64,000 bases of DNA, taken from contig JXTB01000115.1 of assembly GCA_002914805.1 (NCBI GenBank), forward strand, positions 368,982 to 432,981. Reading direction: 5' to 3'. Below, in pieces: positions 36,758 to 49,600 of this stretch (within the stretch, counting starts at the first letter, position 1; every line of letters begins with the position of its first letter). This DNA comes from Parasponia andersonii (Eukaryota; Streptophyta; Magnoliopsida; Rosales; Cannabaceae). The notes below the pieces were generated by a model. The model had not been told where the DNA came from. It worked only from the letters and a program-made list of their open reading frames with translations, and ran no database searches. The position numbers and the translations under genes were made by a program.

Positions 36758-39700
36758 TTTTGCTGTTGGATTCCTCCTCAAAAACACTGCCCCAGCCAAG
36801 AATATAGCATCAGATTGTTGAAGCAATGAATACAAGTGCTTCCTGCCTGAACGAATTTTGTCTTCGATTAGAGGCTTCAACTTAGAATCGGAGAGCTCCC
36901 ACGCTCCTGATTCCAAGTCCCTCGACAAGGTGCCAGCGAAGTCGGTCATTGATTTGTTTTCTTCCAGCATTTTTGAAACTGTCTGCAGGATGTAGGAACA
37001 GAACCAGGGTAAATTATATAAACCTTCTGAGTTTCTTCCAGTTATCATCAGTAGCAGTATTATATGGAAGTGTATAATATACCTCAATTCTGAAAAGAAT
37101 GGTAGCCTTCTCTGAGGAGAGAGCCTCAACCTGAATAATAAGCAAAATAAAATTATTGATTATGCAAATTAATGATTACATAGTATGGCCATGAGAGAGA
37201 TTATTAGCATACATTCCTCAACGTCTAACTGATAAATAAAACATAGTATAGCTAAATATATTACAGAAGCATCAGCTTTGGTTTAATATGAAACAATTTT
37301 GTAACTGGAATCCGTTGCTGACGCTACAGAAGCGAATACATTAAAAAGTTTAGTTCACACAGTTATCGGTGAATCTGTTGCTGACACTACATAAGTGAAT
37401 AGATTAAAACGTTTTGCTCACACAATAATTGGTGAAATAAATGCTGAAGCATGAAGATGAAAGTCTACGGTAGGTTCTGTCAGGTATATGTCAAGTAAAC
37501 CTTTTCTATCCACAAACTGGTTTGTCATGAATTAAAAGAAGTCGTACTTTCCATAAGAGAACATGTACATGTGCATGAAAATAGTAGGTAAAAAGGCTAT
37601 CACTTAACTCTATGGGTTTCATCCCTAACAAAGTTAACAGGAGTTGGCCAAATACTTTTCTTACCTAGTCAAAAATGCTACTTTCGATAAAAATGGTCAA
37701 GAGGTTCCTTGAATTTTCATCTAGGATGTCTAAGAGCATTTGTTAATTCTTTCATTAAATATAAAGAAAACAGTGAACAGATAGATCACGTGGTCCTGTC
37801 CATTTAATGAACCTAAGACATTTATCCAATATTTGGATTGGAAAAAAGAAAAAAAGAAAAGGATGTTCTAAGTGACAAACCTGCGCTTGTTTCTGAATTA
37901 AATGCTCTGTCATCTGGTCCAGCCTGCGTTTTAGCTCAACCTCTACTTCTGTTGGTTCCTCCATTTCTTTCCTAGTCAGGTCAATGTTCGCTCCCAGCTG
38001 CTTTGCCTGAAAAATAAGAATTTTCTAATAATGCTGTTGATAACCAATCCAGTTTTCCAAAATTTAACATAACAAGAATAACAAACTCAGCCAAATCATG
38101 GTGCCTGAGTATCAAAAAAGTTCAAAAAAAAAAAATCAAATAGAATTTTAGTATCAAAGCTAAAAGTATTATGTCCATAAAAAACACCGCTGCTTCTCTC
38201 CCTATGCCACTAATAGCAAACTCTGTATCAAACATGCCATCACTAGTCTCCACCAAAATTTTAGCTACCACATTTGGCCACAAGCTCACCATTACATACA
38301 TTTAATTGACATCCATAAAATCATTTCAAGCTTTATAAATCTCACTATTGAAGTCCTAAAACTCAACATTTACCAACCCTAACAAGGAAGATAGTCAACT
38401 GAATGCATATTTCAGATTACAATAGATCATATATCCTTAGTGGGAATACAAACTGTGCAACACCTATCCAAACCGAAATTCACAAAACCATTAATTTGAC
38501 ATAAAAAGGACAAAAACAATGTTGCACACAAGCCAAGTTAATGGCCATGAAATGGGCACTTGGCTCCGGCTGTGGAAGAAATATGCATCTGAGTACAACA
38601 ACCAACACACATCTTCTCAGGCACTAAACACTTAATCTGGGGCATAGTTTTGGATTTAACACAACACAAGGATGGCATAAATCTTATAACTCTCATGCCA
38701 AACATGTAGACCACAAGGTCGCTCTTTAACAAGTGTTTGCCCTCTCCAACCAAAAAGTAAAGCACAAACACAAACTCACACATAGCTGGGAGAAACTATT
38801 CCCAGAACAAAGTATACAAGGAGGCAATCTCTAGGCATGAAAGCATCAAATTTTCAGCACAAAAGGGTAAAAAAACAAAAAAAAAAAACATCACAATTTT
38901 CTGACATCACAATGTCGTAGTTAACAAAAATAAGGTGGTTAAATATGAAAATGCAATACAAATCAACATGAACACTAACCTTGTCTTGCACTTTTCCAAT
39001 TTTATCAGTCACAAAAGAGTACTCCTCCTCTAGTATCTCTCGTTCAAGTTCAACTCCTTTCGAAGCTGCTAACTACAAATTTTCAATTGTTAAAGCATCA
39101 TCAGAATGACAAGGAAACCAGTTGACAGAAAATCAGTGCCTAAGAAAGCTAGAAAGGAAAATGAATTCCAATGGAAAATTAGCGCTCTTTTAACACTACC
39201 AATTCATCAATATTTTGACAGGCAAAATAAGACTTACTTTCTTCAAAGATGTCCCTGTTTGATGAGTATTAGAAATCTTCCTTCGGAGTTCTACAAGGAG
39301 ATAAGAGAATTACAAGTAATTATATGGTAAAATGCATGAATAGCCAAGTTTGAGGAAAACAATTAATACCAGTAGACCACCTGTTGAGCATAATTTGGCA
39401 ACAAACTATTGGATCATTGAAATTTTATGCATGCTTGTATGCAATTTATAATTACCAACTCATAAATAAGAAGAAAGCATAAAACAAGGGTATTCTTTTA
39501 GAAAGGTAAGTAAAATAATTGATTAATGGCGAAAACCATGTAGGAATGAAGAATATATGGAATCACAGTAAATACAACTACAAATTAGACCAAACAAGTT
39601 AGTAAAGAAAAAAAGGCCCAAATGAATATAAAATCTCCAAATTTCTGCCCCAAAACCCACAAAGCCACCATCTTTGCCTTCCCCTGTTTCAGATAAGAAA

Positions 39701-42700
39701 AGGCTACCACAATGTCATCTCTTATTTCATCATATCTACTCCTTTCCAATATTTTTAAACTAAAAAAGGACTTCGCTGTGCAGCTACTAGCTTACCACAT
39801 TATGTTTTTTATTTGAAAGATCATACCTTCATGGTTCACTTCTTTCAACTCAATTTGTTGTCGGAGTTCTGCCACTTGGTTAACCTAGTGAAATATTTTC
39901 AAGTATGAGAGATTAATTAAATAAATACACAAGTAATAAGGTCGGCAAAATTTAAAGATTCAGCCTTTGTTTATTTACTTAAACAGCATTTACTTACAAT
40001 AAGGAGAATGCAATAAAGAAATAGGAAATCATCTGGAGTTGTTATTCACATTTTCTTATCCAGCCATTCCAAATAAATATAACTGTATTAGCCCTAGAAA
40101 AAACGATTTCATTTACTGTTGTTTCAGAGTGAAGTTGGACGTATGATACTGAAGGAGATTTTAACAATAAACTGGTCTACAAGAATTCATTGTTTAACAA
40201 AAGCTATATCAGTTTAATATTCAAATAATTTTTACCGTGTCATTACAATTATGGGTTAAAAATAGGGGGTTCACACTCTCCCATCCCATAAATCCACTTC
40301 TGGTGAAGGCGGGATCCCAGCCCACCTTCACAACCTTTTCTTTTCTGACGTGTCACATAATCCAACAATAACTTGGTGCATCTGATCAAAAGACGCAATC
40401 AGAGTAAGCATCTTATCATACCTCTACTTCAAGATTCCACTGCACCGTGGCCAGAGATCTTGCAAGGTCAGCATTCGCAGTCTGCAACACTTTTCACCTT
40501 TAGTACAACTAACAACAAAGTTAACCAAAATATCTGTGTGGCCTAAACTTTAGTGCAGTATCAACCGCCAGACAGAAAAATAACCAAGATTACAATTTAG
40601 ATACATATTTTAATGAAGAAAGGAATATAACATCGTCAACTAATGATAGCAGCCAAAACAATTTCAATACCTCCAGTTTAGCTAATCGCGCTAAGACTTC
40701 CATCCTTGTATTATTATGTTTTTGCTTCTCTAACTCAACAGCTTCCATGGTCTCCATCATAGTTAGTTGCAGCTTTGAAGCCTAAAGGACAGGGAAAAAA
40801 AAAGTATTGAGTTAATACAAGAGTTTTAAGTACTTTTTGACAAGTTTTGAACAAATTTAACAAACCACCAACAGAGANTAAAAAAAAAAGCAACACTTCT
40901 ATTTCCATGTTTATTTGTTATTGATATCCCAATCTCCCTAGAACCGGTTTAGTCGGCTCAATTTCAAATTTGGAGCCTCCACCAAACATTACAATCATTG
41001 GGAAGCAAGAAAATTGAGTTCAACAAGAAGTTGCAGTCAGTGCAATTTGCTTAATTTAGCTTTAAATTGTTATACGTAGTCTGGCTAGACAACCTAAAGA
41101 AGTCTGCTATTTCTCCAAACACCGACCTTCACAGACAGAATCTTAAAAGTGGGAACAAAGAATCTTAGCATAAATAAGAACTTTAGAGGGTCACCCTCCT
41201 GATAAGGCATTTTGAGTTGGTATAGCCATACATGTCAATTATTTATAAAGATGCACCACATAAAAATTTGTAATTTTGTTTGTTTAAGAATGTGCATAAC
41301 ACAGTTTTTCTTAATACGAAACAAAGCATAATATAACAAACCAAATAAGTGAATAACAGCAATGTTTCACATTTCACGTTTCACAGTCATACAAATTATT
41401 ACAAATGAAAAAATACTATAGCATTGTCTCTCCTAATTCATTGTAATAAAATAACTAAAATCAACCTTATCAACAAAACAAAATCAACAGATAATTAAGT
41501 CTATATTATAAGCAGAAAACCAGGTAACTTTACCTCCTGTGCATGTTGTTTGGTTTGTTCTTCAAGTATTTTCTCTAAGCTTTGCTTCTCTCCTTCCAGT
41601 CTAGCAACCATATTTTCCCGTTCTTTGATAGCCTCCACAGCTTTTGCTGTGGCCTTTTCAGCCAGGATCTTTTCTCTCCTCCTCCTCCTTTCCTCCCTCT
41701 CCCGTTCATCTTCGGAGTCAGAACTTGAACCGGAATCTGATCTCGAATCAGAGCTCCCATCACTCATCGAAGAAGAACTTCGCTTCAAATCATCAGAGGT
41801 AGAGCTTCTGGAAGCTACATTATTAAACTCATGCTTCCCCCTCACAGAACTTCCTAAACGATGATGGCCATCAGCCATTTGCACCTTAACATCAGATATC
41901 CCATCAACTTTCCCTGCACCCGATGACACCATCTCTGATTGAGGAATATCATTCAAAGAAGGCAAGGCAGACTTCAAAGAAAGGTTTCTAGAATTGAAAG
42001 TTCCAGCATTTTCTTCATTTCCCTTGTCATTTGGTTTTACAAAGGGGCTCATTCCTACCTCCTTACGATCCAATTCTCGCCCTTCCAAAAACTTACCACC
42101 ATCACTCTGCAGCTTAACATTGGAAGATCTCCCAGCTGAATCCGAAAAGCTGGACTCATCCCCATCGCTGGCCTTTCGATTTAACTTGTTTCCTTCCACA
42201 CTAGCTTTTCTCGTCACCGGCTTCAGGACAACACTACTACTACTACTCTTCTGATTCCTCCTAACCTCTGATCCAGCCGAAACCGAAGCTACAGCACCCT
42301 GCCTCCTTCCCTCTTTCCTCAAACCCTGAATACCCGAATGCCCATTACCCCGACTTGGGGCACCACCGGAAGATGTGGGCTGACTGGGAGTACTCAGGAG
42401 TTGTGTCCAATCACTATCAGTAAGCGTTGGTTTAGGTTTCAAAGACGATTTAGGAGTACCCACAACCTCTTTCGGGGAATTCGAACTCTCATTCTTATTA
42501 CTACTAACACTAAGACTCTTAAGACTCGGATCAGTACGCAAACTTCCATGAAAATCATTGTTTTCAAGGGTTTTCTTCTTTAATTGGTCCTTGAGAGGCA
42601 AATTTCCTCCTCCGATTTTGGTTGCGGTGTCAAAATTCAATTCATCAATTTGAGGCTTCTCGTTTTTCTTAAGCGACTCCGCCGCTTGCTGATCGATCTG

Positions 42701-42903
42701 AACCGCTCATTACAAATATCACACTAATTATTGTTTACCCAAAATTACAGAAAAATCAAATTATAATCAAACTAGAGATCCATTCTTATCCGAGTTAAAA
42801 ACTAACCTCCCACCCCTCTCCAAAAAGAAAAAGTTAATTTTCTCTTGGTTTCCAACATTTTCTAGGGAAACAAACAGAGGTGAAAGGGAAATAAGAAGCA
42901 AAT

Positions 42904-42942
<39 letters not shown>

Positions 42943-42999
42943 GACCTGCTGAAGAATGGTTTCTGCGGCTTTGAGTTTGGAAGAGATCCAATTCGCCAT
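36758..42999 (-). CDS. GC2: Golgin candidate 2-like coiled-coil Golgi protein, 3' end missing
   Basis: Ten exons on the minus strand, in order: 42999-42946, 42697-41534, 40781-40671, 40481-40422, 39884-39827, 39290-39238, 39072-38980, 38006-37881, 37130-37083, 36982-36758. They join in frame to 664 codons. The start MANWISSKLKAAETILQQ is typical. A long Ser/Lys-rich disordered region lies in exon 2, followed by a Ser/Asp run and a DEREREERRRRREKILAEK basic stretch. Heptad-rich coiled coil follows (KAVEAIKERENMVARLEGEK, EKILEEQTKQHAQE, RQQIELKEVNHE, ELKRRLDQMTEHLIQKQAQ). The conserved C-terminal block ends AVFLRRNPTAK. Family members continue into a C-terminal transmembrane anchor. Here the sequence hits an N at 36757 and the anchor is absent. 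The likely role is tethering or shaping Golgi membranes. Confidence 0.88.
37309..37434. repeat. 63-bp tandem duplication in a golgin intron
   Basis: Units 37309-37371 (AATCCGTTGCTGACGCTACA...) and 37372-37434 (AATCTGTTGCTGACACTACA...) both end ATCGGTG or ATTGGTG. The copies are moderately diverged. Confidence 0.85.
42907..42939. repeat. (GA)n microsatellite in golgin intron 1
   Basis: An uninterrupted GA run sits seven bases inside the intron next to exon 1. Read on the minus (gene) strand it is a CT run just after the GTCAATTC donor. Confidence 0.95.
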
Positions 43000-43202
43000 G
43001 ATTGTTCCACTTGAGCTTCTTCTGTCTGTGTGTGTGCATATATATATATATATATATATAGTGGTTCAGAGAATGCGCATTTTAGCAAAACACGGCGTTT
43101 TTAAGGGAGAAGATTTAGATTAGAAGAGGATGAGAAATTGTAACTTGATGAGACTGCAAGTGATGTGAGGAGGGTGCCAAATTGCCAATGCAATGCGAAG
43201 GC

Positions 43203-43239
<37 letters not shown>

Positions 43240-43340
43240 CTGACTAAGCTAAGGTGACTGCTTGCCTTGGTGAGTAATGTTTTTATGTCACAGGAGGACC
43301 CACGTTGTTTCCGTTTTACAGCCGTTGATTTCATTGATCA
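43000..43340 (-). promoter_or_regulatory. Golgin gene leader/promoter with TA and GA tracts
   Basis: Upstream of the ATG (42999) are a TA run at 43038-43060 and a second (GA)n tract at 43205-43236, which is CT-rich on the gene strand as in many plant core promoters and leaders. A TATA-box role for the TA run is possible but it lies only ~40-60 bases from the ATG. Confidence 0.4.
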
Positions 43341-45100
43341 GATACGACCTCCGCGTCACGTGAGCGACAACGACCTACCAACCACTGACACGTCTTGTCG
43401 TAAAATTCCTAATCTGAGAAGTTGGCACATAGAATAACCTGGCCTTTTGTTTTTAAAAATTTCGTTTCATTCCAATACAAATCTAATAGACTAAATTAAT
43501 AATGTATCTTACTGACCAGTGACCATGACCACCAATAGAAAAATGTTGTGTAAATGGTACATGTATATTGCAAGCAGGCAACTATATATCAAATAATAAT
43601 TCAGAAGGCCACCAGGGTGACTGACACCTTCGTCCTGATGGAGTAAGGTCTATTTTTATGGGTCCTTAGGAACATTCCTGAGTTGAAATTCGATATGGTA
43701 ACGACCAAAGAGACATCAGTTATTTAAAAAAATAAACAAGAACAAGAGTTGAGAAAAATGAACTAAATTTGTACTACTTATTTTTGAAATATATGCTACT
43801 AAGGACCGGTTTAGTCTTGTTGTGCAACTTAATTTTTTATTGTTCTTCTAGTTATAGTAAAAAAAGTAAAATCTAAATTTTACTTAGCTTTTCAAATTAG
43901 TTGTAAAAAATAATTGAATTATTAGTCAATCGCTTGCTAATGCTTTCAATAATTTCTTTTCAGACGGCAATAAAAATGAAAATTAACTATATTATTGTTA
44001 AAATTTTCTCTCAATCCCAAACTATTGTCAGCAAAGATTTCAAATTCACAGAGTATAATACTAAAGATTTTGTTTGTTTATTATTTTTTTTTTTTTTGGT
44101 TTTTAGAGCCCACTTAAGCATATTTACAACCTTTGAGAGTATATTTGAATATGAGTGAGAAGTAGAAGAAAAGAAAAGAGTGATGAGATTATTAGATGTA
44201 TTTGAATTAGAGTGATTGTTTAGTTTGAAGGATTTTGGAATGGAAGAAATTGGACAAAGAATTTCAAATTCTTAATTTTAATCAAATTTCAATCTCTCTA
44301 AAACTGAAGAGATTTGAGGAGAAAAATATCTGCTCAAATAGTAGAATGATAATTTTTTGCCTCTTCCTTCCACTTCTCTCTCTTACCAACCAAGAGAAAA
44401 GATTTTGATATTCTGTCAAAAGGATTTTGACATTCTTTTTACCCCAAATACTATTAGAGAAAAGTGCTTCATTCTCTTTCTCAGTTCCCTTTCCTAAGTA
44501 ACGTGGTTTTATTTCTTCATATTTTCTATCTCTCTTGTCAAATATAGCCTTAGGCAAAAACTTTAAGAGGCTTTTATATATTTATTTCTAGAATATTGAC
44601 TTTTGTTTTCTTCCTTTTTATGTTATTGCTGGTAAAAGAACTTATCAATAGCTTATTTTTAATTTTAAGATTCTATTTTCTTTCGTATTCATATTTTTTT
44701 TATTAGACACTCTTAATATCAATACCATTACTTATATTTTTCTTAATGTACATCAATAGAGATTGTATCTTAACAATAAAAAAATTCCAATACTCCAATT
44801 CAAAGTTCAAAGAAGATTGACTCCTTTTTTCTTTCCCCAACATTCATCTCGCTTTTCTTGCTCTTTATTTTTCACCTTTAGTTATCATTTTCACATTTTT
44901 CTTTCCTTTTCCTTTCTCCCCTTCAATCTTTTTCGTCCTTTTTGTCTTTCCTTTATCTATAAGTTCATCCTCTATATTAAGCTTTTCAAATTAAATATTC
45001 GATTTCACGAACCTTATCAAAAACTTCTTCACCGTTCTATAGTTCCGAAATAATCTTAAATTCTTTTCACCGCTAAATACCTTTGAGTGTTTTCAAAATA
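43341..45100. other. Intergenic, nothing recognised
   Basis: AT-rich sequence between two minus-strand genes. Short open frames (43934-44158, 44282-44557, 44763-45053) are low-complexity and without domains. Confidence 0.45.
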
Positions 45101-45209
45101 GATGACTTAGAGGTAAAACTAGCTATGACTTATATATGTTTAGTTGTGCCATGCCTGGCCCTAACTTGTCTATGCTTGTGTTGTCCCTGATTTTGTGCCA
45201 TTATTATGT

Positions 45210-45460
45210 TGTCTATTTTTGTGACTAACTATTCCTAATTTTTATATTACTCTATTATCATGTCTAATCGTGTTTATTTATGATATTGTACTATTTATAC
45301 CCTAATCGTATCTGTTTCTAATATTATGCTATTTTTGTACTAATTGCACGTATTTTAGATATTATGTTATTTCCATATCTAATCATACTTGTTTTTTATT
45401 ATATTATTCTTGTATCTAACATTGCCCATTTTTTATATCATGTAAGATTTCAAACCTAAT
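45210..45460. repeat. Decayed tandem repeat, ~38-bp period
   Basis: A pattern like TCTAATCGTGTTT..ATATTATGCTATTTTTGTA recurs about every 37-39 bases some six times with heavy divergence (unit starts near 45262, 45300, 45340, 45378 and 45416). It is noncoding. Confidence 0.5.
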
Positions 45461-46600
45461 TTGTTCTGTTTTTAAACTCTTATTGTTCTTGTTTCATAAT
45501 CATGCTCGTTATTGATTTTTTTTTTTCAAATTTAGTTGTTGCAGTATTATTAGACACGTTTCATTTTAAATAATTATTAATTATTAATTATTATGTAATA
45601 GAAAGAATTTATTGAAAATTAAGATAACTTTTATTAAAGTATACATGAGAAATGATAATTAATTCAAATTTCTATAGTTAAAATATATTCCAACTAGATT
45701 GATGCCGACCAAAATTATAGTAAAATATATAACTCAAAACTTATGATTGGCACCTATCTAAATTTTATTTTTCTTTTTTTTTAAACCTTTTAAAAATTTT
45801 TATTGGAGGTGAGTCTTACCTTAAATTCTTAATATCTTTGAATTATTTGCCCAAACTTAATAAACTTTGGAACTTTGTGCTTTAAAATATTAGAAATTGA
45901 CGTAATATTTATATTATATATTACTATTACCTAGAAAATATTTTATTTTCATTTTCTCTAATTGTTTTTGTATTTATTGTATTAAAATTATGCCCAAAAA
46001 ACTAAGATAAATTTAATTTAATTATATTTTTTACAAACTAATTATTTTTCTTAATTATGCTTATCATGCATGTTATCAATGTTTGTTGTACCACGTATCT
46101 GTCTGTGCTGATCTGAGCACATTTACTTATTATGCTATGTTGGCCCTAATATGATTATTAATTGTATCATGGCGAATACATTTATTAATCGTACCGTATT
46201 CGTGTCAGCCCGTTTTGACACTACTGACTCTTGAATTATTAAAAGTGTTTCACAATAAAATATAATTTAGATTTATAATATGTTCTGAAATAAAAAAAAA
46301 TTAATATATATATTATAGTGTATATACGTGTATATTAAGGGACGACTTTCAACTCAAAAGCCACTGAATAAGTCGCCTTAGACTTGAGCCAAAACTAATA
46401 GAAAGATAAGTTCAAGTTAGAAATATAACATCATTAGATAAGAATAATATGTGATTAATTTATTTTACTTTTAAAAACATAGTGGTTAGTAAAATGGAAA
46501 CCAACGACCAGTGGCATTATTTGCCAAAATAATTCAAATTCAGACGCAAATAGCTTATATGAAACTCAACCCTTCAAATTGTGCTATATACAAACTCAAA
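45461..46600. other. Intergenic; repeat-like GTGTCAGCCCGTTTTGACAC segment
   Basis: Mostly AT-rich. At 46180-46230 the words AATCGTACCGTATTCGTGTCA and GCCCGTTTTGACAC resemble a repetitive sequence common in plant genomes, but no element ends were found. Confidence 0.35.
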
Positions 46601-46610
46601 TAAAATAAAT

Positions 46611-49600
46611 TCATGTCGAGCAACAATAACTCGATTGTTTGGTAGCTGTTACTTCATGATCATCAATATGAATAATATGTTTGGGAGCATAGAGACTTGT
46701 TGGTGTTTGATATTGATCATTGGCCAATGTTTTAGCTTGCAAGCTCTTCTGGATTGTGATTTCATGTATTTTGGTAATCATATTCAGAAAAGCCTCCTCC
46801 ACGTTAAGATTCTCCAAAGCAGAAGTCTCCATGAAACACAAACCTTCTGTCTCTGCCAAATTCCTTCCTTCTTCTTCATTGACTTCCCTGGATGATTTGC
46901 CCAAATCTAGTTTGTTTCCGACTAGAACCACAACCATATCTGGGTTCCCAAACTCCCTCAGCTCTTTCAACCATTTCTTCACGTTTTCGAATGTCTTCTG
47001 TCGAGTAATGTCATACACTAATAATGCACCTAGTGCCCCACGGTAGTACGAACTTGTAATTGCCCTGAACCTATTGAATGGAATTAAATATTTTCAAGTC
47101 CCATATGCAAATTTTTTAATGTCAAAATTAATATTTTATTGATATTAGTTGGAATTATAAGAAAAATAACTAAAAAATAATAATATTTAACGATATAATA
47201 GAAAAAATTAAAAAAAATAAAAATTCTCAAAAATTCAAAATTTCTCTTTTTATTTTCCTTCTAAGCTAATTAATGTTAGTAAATTACTAATTTATTTCAC
47301 TTAAACATGTTTAATTTCATGAAAATTTTAATATTAATAAATAAAAAAGACTTAATTGCTAAATTTTTTAAAACTTAAGAACTTAATTACCAAAAAAATT
47401 ATTTAGAGATTTTTTTACTAATTTGCGAATAACATAGTACCAAACATGCCAAAAACCCAATTTTATAAGTTTGACGGTAGTCTCTTAGTTTTTGTGTCAC
47501 TTTCACATCAGGAATAATACAAAAACGAGTTATTAATTCTATTTATTAATTTGGACAGTTACAACCGATATGACATTTGTTTTTGTTTTGATATCTAAAT
47601 TCTTTTATATAGGCCATTAAAATTCAATGTGATAAGACTTTTGTAAGTAATGAATGAATAAGAATTTTATGATACATTTAACAATCTATGATCTTTTTGT
47701 GTCATTCTTTTCAGCGGAAAAAAAGAAGAAGAAAAAAGCAGGCAAATTAATAAATTTTGTGGAGTAGGATCCTAATAATTATGTGAAAAACATATAGAAC
47801 TTAACTTGTGTTCAATTAAGCTCGGCAAACTCATGTTTCAGAAGAAAAAAAATGCATAGCCTTCTTGCTATCTAAGACTTGCATTTCCTTATTTGGAAAC
47901 TTCATCTTCTTTCTCTGTACAACTTATACCTCTTAATTTTTACCCCACCTTTATGCCCCTCTCCTTTCCTAATCTAGTTTTTTTTGTCTCCCTTTCAAAT
48001 AGTCTTTTAATTTGCGAAGGTTTTCATTCTCATAAATGTATTTAAAATGGTTCCATCCCATCAGAATTTAGATTTAGGTTTTATCTGATTCTAGAGTTTT
48101 TGTTAAGTATTTTACATTTTATTTTTCTATATTTGATCCTTCTAAGATAAAGATATAAAAGAATTTATGTCGTCAAAAATTGTTATTTGTGTAAAAGCTA
48201 TCATCTTATCAATCAAAATTAGAGCCATGATAGTGATTTAAGAAATACAAAAGAAGTTTTTTGAGTAGAGCTATAATTGTGTTTCTTGTGAATTTGCATG
48301 CACGTCGCTTAAGTAGTGTATAACTATTTTCTCCCTATAGATGTCAGTTGAAGACAATAATTTGATCGATTGTTTGTTATAATTTGCCTATGGTTCGATA
48401 TTTATATTTTATTGATTATTGGAATGAATGAAAGTTTTTTCTTATTTTAAAAAATTCGACACAATATGTATTTTTAACCATAGACACTTTTGTTAGCTTT
48501 TACTACAATCAATACTTATATGTTCAAGAGGCCAACTGACTTAGAACAATAGTGTTATTGCTATCTACTATACACGCGTTTTCAGTTCCAAATTAAAAAT
48601 GACAATGTAGGCCAACTATAATCTCTATGTGGGGTTGGGCTCTTCTTGATAAGTCGCAGTCTCGCTTACGTTCTAAGTTTTCATAAATGAAAATTTCCAG
48701 AGAGCCATGTTCTTTGTACCTCCTAATCAATTATAAGAAGTACTATAATATTATTAGTTATACCATAGGTTAAAAACAACAGTGAAGTCAAGCAGAGCGA
48801 CAACATTTTTACATGTAAATTTTAGTATATTACTATTAGCTGACACACCATTGCGATATAATCTCACGATTAGTTGAGATAATAACATTGTTCTTACATA
48901 TAGTCATAGTATATTGGGTTAATAGCACTATTAGTCCCAATTTATTACCACATTAGCTTATTAGTTCTCAATTTTTTTTTTTGGCATTTAAGTACTAAAT
49001 ATTTCTTTTTTTGATACCATCAGTCCTTTTTGTATATTCTATCTAAGATTAGATAAATTTTACACCACTGATCTTAATTTTTCAATTGTTTAACAATTTA
49101 GTCCCTAATTTTTTTTTTTGTATTCATATTTCCGATTAACAATATTGCATCTACCAATCTTTCAAAAAATTAAAATTCAAAGACAGATATAAAATAAATA
49201 GTTCATTTAAAAAAGGAAAAAAATATATACTAATAAATCTTAGTTTATGTTAAACTATAATAATTTTATGAACAAAAAATAATTATCTTACTATTTTTAA
49301 AATTAAAAAAATTTCACATACACGTTTTTACGCTAGTCAAATGTGACTGCAAATATACTACATCAATTAAATGTTCATATAACTATAAATAAGTATTCTA
49401 AAAAATAATTAACTATTTACAGTAAATAAGTCTAAAAAATTTTATAATTTTCCATTAAATGTTCATTTCTTTATGTAATTACACAATCTTTCGAAAAATT
49501 AATTAAAAAATTCATTTTCAGAAAGATTGGCCGATGCAATATTAGTAATCAAAAATATGAATACAAAAAAAATGTGAACAAACTTGTTAAACAATTCAAA

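Noticed and set aside
42767-43334. Minus-strand frames with long Ser-Leu repeats
   Set aside because: They translate the (GA)n/(CT)n microsatellites around the golgin start.
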